Shown in pieces: positions 24,701-34,080 of a stretch of 64,000 nucleotides of DNA (the first letter of the stretch is position 1; each line of letters starts with the position of its first letter). Position numbers and translations under genes: made by a program. Origin of the DNA: Papilionanthe hookeriana x Papilionanthe teres (lineage: Eukaryota > Streptophyta > Magnoliopsida > Asparagales > Orchidaceae); assembly GCA_022702705.1 (NCBI GenBank), contig CM040428.1, positions 91,136,287-91,200,286 of the forward strand, given 5' to 3'. The notes below the pieces were generated by a model. It saw nothing but the letters and a program-made list of their open reading frames with translations, was not told the origin of the DNA and searched no databases.

Positions 24701-27700
24701 TTTTGACCAAAAATTCAATTTTGGTCGAAATAGTCGATTTTTGAACTAATGACCAGATTATTGACCCGATAAAGTCAATCTGCGACCAAAAAGTCGACTT
24801 TGGTCGAAATGGTCGATCCTTGACCTGATAATGCGACTCGATTGAGCCCGATAGGTCGACTTTTAACAAAAAATCGATTTTAGTCGAAATGAATCGATTT
24901 TGACTTTAATATTGACCATTACGATAGTCGATCTCGACAAAAGTCGACTTTGGTCGAAATGTTCGATGCATGGCGTAATGACAACACATTGACTTAATAG
25001 GTCGAATTTTCATAAAAGTAATTTTAGTCGAGATGGTGATTTTTGACACAATGACCGCTTATTGACCCGATAGATCATCTTTTGACCGAGATAGTCTGCT
25101 TTGGTCGAAATGGTCGATTTTTGACCCGATGACACCGTTATTGATCGATAGATCGACTTTTGACCAAAAGTCGTCTTTGGTCGAAATGGTCGATTCTTGA
25201 CCCGATTTCCGATTCATTGAACGATAGGTTAACTTTTGACCAAAAAGTAAACTTTGGTCGAAAATGGTTAATTCTTGACCGATGTAGCCGACCCATTTGG
25301 CCTCATAGATAACTTTTGACCAAAATGTCGATTTTGATCGAAATAGTCGATTTTGAATTTATGACGATTAGTGACCCATAAGTCGATCTCGACCAAAAAG
25401 TTGACTTTAGTCAAAATGGTCGATCCTTGACCCGATAACGAAGCCCATTAACCTAATAGGTCGAGTATTGACCAAAAAGTCGATTTTGGTCGAAATAATC
25501 GATTCTACTAATGACCACCCATTGACCCGATAGGTCGACTTTTGACCAAAAGTCGACTTTGGTCGAAATGGTCGATTTTTGACCGATAATGACGCCATTG
25601 ACCCGGTAGGTCGACTTTTGACGAAAATGTCGACTTTGGTCGAAAATGGTCGATTCTTGACTCGATGACCCGACCCATTGACCCGATAGGTTAATTTTTG
25701 AGAAAAAATCGACTTTGGTCGAAATGATCAATCATTGACCCGATGACCGACCCGTTGGCCTCATAGATCGACTTTTGACAAAAAAGTTAATTTTGGTCGA
25801 AATGATCGATTTTGATTTATGACCGATTATTGACCCGATAAGTCGATCTCGACCAAAAAGTCGACTTTGGTCAAAATGGTCGATCCTTGACCACATTAAT
25901 GAGCCATAAACTTTATGAGAGTCGACTTTTGGCCGAAAAGTCGATTTTAGTCGAAAATAGTCGATTTTGACCTAATGACCGCCCTTTGACCGATAGGTTG
26001 ACTTTTTGACAAAAAATGTCGATTTTAGTCACGAATGGTCAATTTTGACCGATAATGACCAATTGATTGACCTGATAGGTCAACTTTTGACCAAAAAGTC
26101 ATCTTTTGTCGAAATGGTCAATTCTTGACCAATTACTAACTCATTGACCAAATAGGTTAACTTTTTGACCAAAAAGTTAACTTTGGTCAAAATTGTCATT
26201 CGACTTAGATTACCACCTCGTTGACTTGATGGATTAACTTTTGACCAAAAATTCGAAAAATTCAAAAATTAAATTTTGGTCAAAATAGTCAATTTTTGAC
26301 CTAATGACCAATTATTGACCCAATAAGTGAATCAATGACCAAAAAATCGACTTTGGTCAAAATGGTCGATCCTTTGACCCGATGAATAAAACCATTGACG
26401 TTGAGTAGATCGACTTTTCGTAAAATTTGACTTTTTGTCGAAATTGTTAATTTTTGACACTAATACTGACCATTAACCCGACAGGTCGACTTTTGACGAA
26501 AAATTCGACTTTGGTCGAAAATTGAATCGATTTTTGACCAAATGACGAAATCCGATTAGACCCAATAGATCGACTTTAGACCGAAAAAGTCTTCTTTGGT
26601 CGAAATGGTCGATTCTTGACTTGATTATCGAATCCGTTGACCCAAATAGCTCGACTTTTGACCGAAAAGTAATTATGTTCGAATTGGTCGATTTCGACTT
26701 AATGACGCCTAGTTGACTCGATGGTTTAACTTTTGACCAAAAAGTAAATTTTGGCCCGAAGTAATCGATTTTTGACCTAATAGATACGAATTATTGACCC
26801 GAAAAAGTTAATCTTGACCAAAATGTCGACTTTGGTCGAAAATGGTCGATCCTTGACTCGATTTGACCAGACTCATTGAGCCGAATAGGTCGACTTTTTG
26901 CCAAAAAATCGATTTTGGTCGAAATAGTCGATTTTTACCGAATGACCGATTATTGACCCAATGAGCGATCTCGATTAAAAAAGTTCGACTTTTGTCAAAA
27001 TGGTCGATCCTTTGACCCGATGACGAAATAATTGACCTAATAGGTCGACTTTTGTCTAAAAAGTCGGCTTTGGTCGAAATGATCGATCCTTGACCGATGA
27101 CTGACACATTGGTACTAATAAGATTCGACTTTTAACGAAAAGTCGATTTTAGTCGAAATAGTCGATTTTTTGAATTAACGACCAATTATTGACCCAATAA
27201 GTCAATCCCTAACCAAAAAGTCAACTTTGGTTAAAATGGTCAATCCTTGACCCAATTGAAAACCCATTGACCTAATAGGTTAAACTTTGGTCAAAATGGT
27301 CAATTTTTTACCTAATGACCACCCATTGACCTAATTGGTCAGCTTTTGACCAAAAAGCTAACTTTAGTAAAAATGGTCAATTTTTGACCCAATGACCAAC
27401 CTATTGATCCAATAGGTCAACTTTTGATCTAAAAGTCATCTTTGGTCGAAATGGTCGATTCTTGACCCGATTACAAGCTACGTTGACCCGATAGGTTAAC
27501 TTTTGACCAAAAGTCGACTTTGGTCGAAATTATCGATTTCGACACATTGACCCGCCCATTGACTAGATGGGTTAACTTGGACCAAAAATTCATTTTGGTC
27601 GAAAATAATCGATTTTCGACCTAACGACCCGATTATTGACCGATAAGTCGATCTCTGACCAAAAGTCGACTTTGGTCGAAATGGTCGATCCTTGACCGAT

Positions 27701-27914
27701 GACAAGCTCATATTGACCCAAAAGGTCGACTTTTGAACAAAAGTCAACTTTGGTCGAAATAGTAAATTTTTCACCTAATGAGCCGATTATTGACCCGATA
27801 AGTCGATCTCGACCAAAAAATCGACTTTGGTCGCCAATGGTCGATTCTCGACTGATGAGACCCAATTGACCCGATAGGTCGACTTTTGACGAAAAGTCGA
27901 CTTTGGTCGAAATG
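21788..27914 (-). repeat. Array A, rearranged region with two partial higher-order copies
   Basis: The landmarks are L1 (CCATGGCGATAATAAC) at 22,713, L2-like monomers near 23,028 and 23,485, L3 (GAATTCGAATAATGTCG) near 24,225, then L1 again (GCATGGCGTAATGAC) at 24,968 with no L4/L6 segment between. Then come L2 near 25,298 and 25,755, L3 (AAATTCGAAAAATTC) near 26,248, and L4 (AAAGTCCTTGACCC) at 27,915. Two partial copies have apparently been joined, with loss of the L4-L6 section that normally separates L3 from L1. L2 to L3 in the first partial copy is ~1,194 bp, the longest state observed. Confidence 0.55.
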
Positions 27915-28139
27915 GAAAGTCCTTGACCCGATAGCTAACCATCGTGACCCAATAGATCGACTTTTGACCAAAAAAGTCGATTTTGGTCAAAATAGTAAAT
28001 TTTTACTTAATGATCGATTATTGACCCGATACGTCGACTTTTGACCGAAAAGTTAACTTTAGTAAAAATGAATCATCCATGACCCTTTGACAGCCATTGA
28101 CCTGATAGGTCGATTTTAACAAAAAAATTAATTTTGACG

Positions 28140-28215
28140 AAAATGGTCATTTTTGACTAAATAAATTACTTGATATTTTGACCCTAAAAGTGATCGTTAC
28201 ATTTTTGACCTACGA
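28140..28215. other. Degraded monomers at the same HOR position (copy 27,915)
   Basis: Sequence departs from the monomer between GAAAATGGTC and TACGATAAATTATTGACC, with ACTAAATAAATTACTTG, ATATTTTGACCCTAAAAG and TGATCGTTACATTTTTGACC. Compared with the intact equivalent at 9,330-9,435 about half a monomer is missing. Together with 5,840-5,885 and 13,125-13,210 this makes three independent disruptions at one HOR position. Confidence 0.55.
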
Positions 28216-28754
28216 TAAATTATTGACCTGAGTAAGCGATTTGTGACAAAAAGTCGACTTTGGTGGAAATGGTCGATCATTGATCCCGATGACGAACCCA
28301 TTGGCTCTAATTGGTTAACTTTTGACCAAAAAGTTGATTTGGGTTGAAATAGTCGATTTTTGAATTAATGTCGATTATTGACCCGATAAGTCGATCTCTG
28401 TCAAAAGTTAACTTTAGTCGATCCATTAAACCAATGATAAACTCATAGACCACATAGGTTGAAATTTGACTAAAAAGACAATTTTGGTCGAAAGAGTCAT
28501 TTTGACATAATGACCACCCATTGACCCGATAGGTCGACTTTTTGACCAAAAATCGACTTTGGTTAAAATGATCGATTTTTGACCTGATGACCGACTCATT
28601 GAACCCGATAGGTCGACTTTTGTCTAAAAAGTTATCTTTGGTCAAAATGGTCGATCCTTGACCCAATGACCACCCCGATTGACCCGATGGGTCGACTTTT
28701 GGCAAAAAATTAACTTTGGTCAAAATAGTCGATTTTTGACCTAATGACGATTAT

Positions 28755-28850
28755 TGACCTATAGTGATCTGACAAAAATACTTTGATCGAAGAATTCGAT
28801 CTTGATAAGACCCATACGATAGATTGACTTTGACATTGAAAATAATCGAT
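28755..28850. other. Collapsed, irregular pocket in array A
   Basis: About one and a half monomers are reduced to irregular fragments (GACCTATAGTGATCTGAC, AAAAATACTTTGATCGAAG, AATTCGATCTTGATAAGACC, CATACGATAGATTGAC) before the regular AATCGATTTTTAAATTAATG pattern resumes. Comparable positions near 10,020-10,090 and 22,560-22,640 are regular. This looks like low-quality consensus or local deletion. Confidence 0.5.
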
Positions 28851-29805
28851 TTTTAAATTAATGACCGATTATTGACCCGATAAGTTAATCTTGACCAAAA
28901 AGTCAACTTTGGTCGAAATGGTCAATCCATGATGTAATGACGAGCCCATTGACCAATAGGTCGAATTTTCACCAAAAAGTCATTTTGAGTCAAGATAGTC
29001 GATTTTTCACATAATGACCGCTTATTGACCGATAGATCGGCTTTTGACAGAAAGCTGACTTTGAGTGAAAATGGTGAGTTTTGACCCATGACCGACCTAT
29101 TAATCCAATAAGTCGACTTTTGACCAAAAAGTCATCTTTGGTCAAAATGGTCAGTTCTTGGCCCAATTTCCAATTCATTGAACCAATAGATTAACTTTTG
29201 ACAAAAATGTCAACTTTGGTCAAAATGAGCAATCATTGACCCAATGAGCAACCCATTGGCCTCATAGATCACTTTTGACCAAAAAGTCAATTTTGGTCAA
29301 AATAGTCAATTTTTCAATTTATGACCAATTATTGACCCAATAAGTAAATCTCTGACCAAAAAGTCAACTTTGGTCAAAATGGTTAATCCTTGACCCAATG
29401 ACAAACCCATAAACCTATAGGTCAACTTTTGACCAAAAAGTCAATTTTAGTCAAAATAGTCAATTTTTAACCTAATGACCACCCTTTGACCCAATAGGTC
29501 ATCTTTTGAAAAAAAATATTAATTTTGGTCAAAATGGTCAATTTTTGACCCGATGACCAACCCATTAACCCAATAGGCCAACTTTTGACCAAAAAGTCAT
29601 CTTTTGTCAAAATGGTCAATTCTTGACCCAATTACCAACTCATTGACCAAATAGGTTAACTTGTTGACCAAAAAGTTTACTTTGGTCAAAATTGTTAATT
29701 TCTGACCCAATTACCACCTCGTTGACTTGATGGATTAACTTTTGACCAAAAATTCAGAAAATTCAAAAAATCATTTTTGGTCAAAATAGTCAGTTTTTGA
29801 CCTAA

Positions 29806-29840
29806 TGGCCAACTATTTACCCAAAGTTGTCTTTTTGGTC
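29806..29840. other. Inversion junction between arrays A and B
   Basis: Up to about 29,815 the sequence reads in array A order (GACCTAATGGCCAACTATTT). From about 29,821 it reads CCAAAGTTGTCTTTTTGGTC, which is array B order. Array A would have continued with TTGACCC and AATAAG. The string TTTACCCAAAG is compatible with a few bases of microhomology (ACC) shared by both arrays, so the exact breakpoint is uncertain by about 10 bp. The two arms are not symmetrical about this point: reverse-complementing the left arm gives a monomer phase offset of roughly 50 bp from the right arm, and the landmark variants flanking it differ. That argues against a simple fold-back of one molecule. Both sides are in the clean TCAA state for several hundred bases. 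Confidence 0.85.
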
Positions 29841-30255
29841 AAATGTTGACCTATTTAGGTCAATGAGGTGGTCATTAGGCCAAAAATTGACAATTTTTAG
29901 TAAAATTAACTTTTTTGTCAAAAGTTGATCTATTGGGTCAATGGGTTTGTCATTAGGTTGAGGATTAACAATTTTGTCTAAAGTTTACTTTTTAGTCAAA
30001 AGTTGACAAATTGTTGGTCATTGGATTAATGATTGACCATTTTCACCAAAGTTGGCATTTAGGTCATTGGGTCAGAAATTGACCATTGTGACCAAATTTG
30101 CCTTTTTGGTCAAAATTTGACAATTTGGGTAAATAAGGTGGTCATTAGGTGAAAAATTGACAATTTTGACCAAAATTGACTTTTTTTGTAAAAGCTGTCC
30201 TTAAGGTTGATTGGTTAGTCGTTAGATTCGAGGATTGACCATTTTGACCAAAATT
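29837..30255 (+). repeat. Junction-adjacent ~420-bp block, copy 1
   Basis: This run of array B monomers has distinctive features: GACCTATTTAGGTCAATGAG then GTGGTCATTAGG; a monomer with GTTGACAAATTG; then a shortened unit in which CATTTTCACCAAAG is followed directly by ATTTAGGTCATTGGGTCAG. The same series in the same order occurs at 38,770-39,205. The TTTTTGGTC leading into the block is also shared, so similarity begins at or within a few bases of the inversion junction. TCGA-type changes appear only near its right end (GTTAGATTCGAGG). Confidence 0.75.
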
Positions 30256-33200
30256 GACTTTTTGGTCAAAGATTGGCTTATTTGGTTAATAATTGGCCAT
30301 TAGGTCAAAAATTGACTATTTTGACCAAAATTGATTTTTTGGTCAAAAGTTGACCTATTATGTCAATGGTTTGGCATTGGGTCTAGGATTGATCATTTTG
30401 ACCAAAGTTGACATTTTGGTCAAAAGTTGACATATTGGGTAAAAGTTAGTCATCGAGTCAAAAATTGACTATTTGGACCTAAGTTGACGTTTTGGTCAGA
30501 AGTTGACCTATTGGGTTAATGGGTGCTGATTAGGTCAAAATTGACTTTTTGGTCAAAAGTTAACCTAGTGGTTCAATGGTTTTCTCATTTGGACAAGGAT
30601 TGACCATTATGACTAAAGTTGACTTTTTTGTCAGAGATTGACTTAATGGGTGAATGATTGGATATTAGGTCAAATTTTGATTATTTTGTAAAATTAAATT
30701 TTTAGTCGAGTTGACTGAATTAGATCAACAGAGGTGGTAATTAGGTCGAGAAATTGAGCGAATTCGATCAAAGTTGACTTTTTGGTCAAAAGTTGATTTA
30801 TTTGGTCAATAAGTTGGTAATTGTGTTAAAAATTAACCATTTTCACTGAAGATAACTTTTTGATAAAAATTTGACCTATTCGGCCTATGGGTTGGTCATT
30901 AGGTCAAAGAATTACTATTTTGACGAAAGTTGACTTTTGGTCGAAGATTAGCTACTTAGGTTGATAATTGGTCATTACTTAAAAAATTGTCCATTTTGAC
31001 TAAAGTTGACTTTTTGGACAAAAGTTGACCTATTGGGTCAATGGGTTGGTCAATGGGTCAAGGATTAACCATTTTGACCAAAGTTAACTTTTTGCTCACA
31101 GATTGACTTATTGGGTCAATAATAAGTCATTAGGTTAAAAATTGATTATTTTAACCAAAATTAAATTTTTAGTCAAAAGTTAACCTATTGGGTCAACGCA
31201 GTGATCATTGGGTTAAAAATTGACCATTTTGAACAAAGTTGACTTTTTGGTCAAAAGTTGACTAATTCGGTCAATGGGTTGGCCTCTAGGTCAAAGATTA
31301 AACATTTTGACCAAAGTTGACTTTTTGGTCAGAGATTGACTTACTGGGTCAATAATTTGTTATTAGGTTAAAAATTGACTATTTTGACTAAAATTGATTT
31401 TTTGGTCAAAAGTTGACTTATTAGGTCAATTGGTTTCTCATTGGGTGAAGGATTGACCATTTTGAACAAAGTTGACTTTTTGGCCAGAGATTGACTTATT
31501 GCGTCAATAATTGGTCATTAGGTCAAAATTTGTTATTTTGACCAAAATTAAATTTTTTATAAAAGTTAACACTTTGGGTCAACATGGTGGTCATTGGGTC
31601 AGAAATTGACCAACTAGACCAAAGTTGACATTTTGGTCAATGAGTTGGTAATTGGGTCAAGAATTGTCCATTTTGACCAAAGATGACTTTTTGGTCAAAA
31701 GTTGGGCTATTGGGTCAATGGGTGGTAATTAGGTAAAATAACTATTCTGACCAAAATAGACTTTTTCGTCAAATGTTAACCTATGAGGTCAATGAGTTTG
31801 TCATTGTGTCAAGGATTAACCATTTTGACCAAAGTTAACTTTTATGCTTATTGGGTAAATAATTGACCATTAATTCAAAAATTGACTAATTTGGTCATTA
31901 GGTCAAAAATTGACTATTTTGACAAAAATTAAATTTTTGGCCAAAAGTTAACCCATGGGTGAACGAGGTGGTCATTGGGTCAGAAATTGACCATTTTGAC
32001 CAAAGTTGTTTTTTTTGTCAAAAGTTAACCAATTTGGTCAATGAGTTGGTAATTGGGTCAAGAATTGACCATTTTGACTGAAGATGACTTTTTGGTCAAA
32101 TGTTGATATATTGGGTCAATGGGTTGGTCATTGGGTCAAAAATTGACCATTTTGACCAAATTTGACTTTTTGGTCAAAAGTTGAACTATTGTGTTAATCG
32201 GTGGTCATTGAGTCAAAAATTGACTATTTTGACCAAAATTAACTATTTGGACCAAAATTGATTATTTGGTCAAAAGTTGACCTATTGGGAAATTGGGTTT
32301 GTGATTGGGTCAAGGATTGACTATTTTGACCAAAGTTGAAATTTTGGTCAGACATTGAATTATTGGGTCAATAATTGGTCATTGGGTCAAAAATGAGTAT
32401 TTTAGCCAAAATTGAATTTTTGGTCAAAAGTTAACCCGTTGGGTCAACGGGGTGGTCATTGGTTCAAAAATTGACCATTTTGAACAAAGATGACATTTTG
32501 GTAAAAAGTTGACCTATTGTGTCCATGGGTTGCTCATTGGGTAAAAAATTAACAGTTTTGACCAAAGTTGACTTTTTGGTCAAAGGTTGACTTATTGGGT
32601 CAAAGGGATGTCATTAAGCCAAAATTAACTATTTTGAACAAAATTGATTATTTGGCCAAAAGTTGACCTATTGGGGCAATGGGTTTGTCATTGGGTCAAG
32701 GATTGACCATTTTGGCCAAAGTTCACTTTTTGGTCAGAGATTGACTTACTGGGTCAATAATTGGTCATTAATTCAAAAATTCACTATTTTGACCAAAATT
32801 GACTTTTTGGTCAAAAGTTAACCTATTAGGTCAATGGGTTGGTCATTGGGTCATGGATTCATCATTTTGTCCCAAGTTGACTTTTAGGTGAAAAGTTAAC
32901 CTATTGGGTCAATGGGTTGGTCTTCGAGTCAAGGTTTGACCATTTTGACCAAAATTGATTTTTTGGTCAGAGATTGGCTTACTGGGTCAATAATTGGTCA
33001 TTAGGTCAAAAATTGACTATGTTGATCAAAATTGAATTTTTGGTCAAAAGTTAACCTATTAGATCGATTGGATAGTCATCGAGTCGAGATGTACATTTTT
33101 GACGAAGTTCACTTTTTGGTCAAAAGTTAACCTATTGGGTTAATGGGTTGGTCTTCGAGTCAAGGATTGATCATTTTGACCAAAATTGACTTTTTGGTCA

Positions 33201-33600
33201 AAGATTGACTTATTGGGTCAATAATTGGTCATTTGGTCAAAAATTGAGTATTTTGACCAAAATTAAATTTTTTGTCAAAAGTTGACCCATTAGGTCAACG
33301 GGGTGGTCATTGGGTCAATAAATTGACCATTTTGACCAAAGTTGATTTTTTGGTCAAAAGTTGACCTAATTGGTTAATGAGTTGGTAATTAGGTCAAGAA
33401 TAAACCATTCTGACCGAAGATGAGTTTTTGGTCAAAAGTTGACCTATTGGGTCAATGGGTTGTCATTAGGTCAAAAAGTGACTATTTTGACCAAAATTGA
33501 TTTTTTGTTCAAATATTGACCTATTTGGTCAATGGGTTTGTCATTGGGTCAAGGATTGACCATTTTGACCAAAGTTGACATTTTGGTCGGAGATTGAATT
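30256..33600 (+). repeat. Array B, ordinary monomers with a ~1.75-kb spaced variant pair
   Basis: These are forward monomers mostly in the TCAA state. A distinctive compound variant (CATTAATTCAAAAATTGAC, then TTTGGTCATTAGGTC) lies near 31,872 and again near 33,624, about 1.75 kb apart. Small TCGA-rich, irregular pockets sit near 30,715-30,765 and 33,060-33,105, where bases are also inserted (AGATCGATTGGATAG, GTCGAGATGTAC). I see no gene or other element in this stretch. Confidence 0.6.
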
Positions 33601-34080
33601 ATTGGGTCAATAATTGGTCATTAATTCAAAAATTAACCGTTTTGGTCATTAGGTCAAAAATTGACTGTTTTGACCAAAATTAAATTTTGTCAAAAGTTGA
33701 CCCATTGGGTCAACAGAATGGTCAATGGGTCAGAAATTGACCATTTTGACCAAAGTAGACATATTTGGTCATTGAGTTTGTAATTGGGTTAAGAATTGAC
33801 CATTTTGACCAAAGATGACTTTTTGGTCAAAATTTGATCAAGTAGGGTCGATGGGTTGGTCATTGGGTCAAAAATTGACCATTTTGACTAAAGTTCACAT
33901 TTTGTTCAAAAGTTGACCTATTGGGTCAATGGGTGGTCATTCAGTTAAAAATTGACTATATTGACCAAAATTAACTATTTGGTCAAAAGTTGACCTATTG
34001 AGTCAATGGGTCAAGGATTTACCATTTTCACCAAAGTTGAATTTTTGGTCAGAGATTGACTTATTGGGTCAATAAATGGT

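Larger units (their letters stand above)
1..29823 (-). repeat. Array A: 78-bp GTCAA/TTGAC satellite, reverse orientation
   Basis: This is a continuous head-to-tail array of a ~78 bp monomer. Relative to the reference monomer at 42,983-43,060 it runs on the minus strand: on the plus strand the recurrent order is TTTTGACC, AAAAAGTCAACTTTGG, TCAAAATGGTCAATC, CTTGACCCAATGACC, AACCCATTGACCC, AATAGG. Several monomer classes alternate. One ends CTAATGACC then AATTATTGACCC, another begins AGTCAATCTCTGACC, a third has GTCATCTTTGG, and a fourth has GGTTAAC in place of GGTCAAC. Their order recurs as a 3.45-3.98 kb higher-order repeat. Much of the array is in the TCGA state (GTCGAC, GGTCGAAAT), with clean TCAA stretches at about 6,840-7,050, 14,100-14,460, 15,600-16,080 and 29,100-29,823. 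No non-repeat sequence longer than about 80 bp was seen. No genes are present. Confidence 0.95.
27915..29823 (-). repeat. Array A higher-order copy cut off by the inversion junction
   Basis: The landmarks are L4 (AAAGTCCTTGACCC) at 27,915, TAAATTTTTACTTAATGATC at ~27,993, L6 (GATAAACTCATAGACC) near 28,436, L1 (CCATGATGTAATGAC) near 28,928, L2 (GGCCTCATAGATC) near 29,258 and L3 (AAAATTCAGAAAATTC) near 29,748. The array then turns over about 75 bp after L3, so the inversion breakpoint sits just downstream of the A-rich L3 monomer. From about 29,100 the sequence is in the clean TCAA state with few indels. Confidence 0.65.

Noticed and set aside
1..29200. Dozens of minus-strand open frames of 60-148 codons (for example 16,342-16,788, 28,307-28,723, 14,964-15,326)
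   Set aside because: All translate the satellite itself, with recurring STISTKVDF, GQKSTYRV and SRPIGSM strings. They have no domain, no plausible start context and no conservation of frame between monomers, because 78 bp variants and indels shift it.
1..29823. CpG decay by methylation as a full explanation of the TCGA/TCAA mosaic
   Set aside because: Decay of TCGA should give both TCAA and TTGA at the same monomer sites. Instead only YCAA sites on the written strand vary, in both array orientations.
29000..30600. Terminal inverted repeats of a DNA transposon centred on the junction
   Set aside because: No unique internal sequence, target-site duplication or transposase remnant. The inverted relation is between entire arrays.
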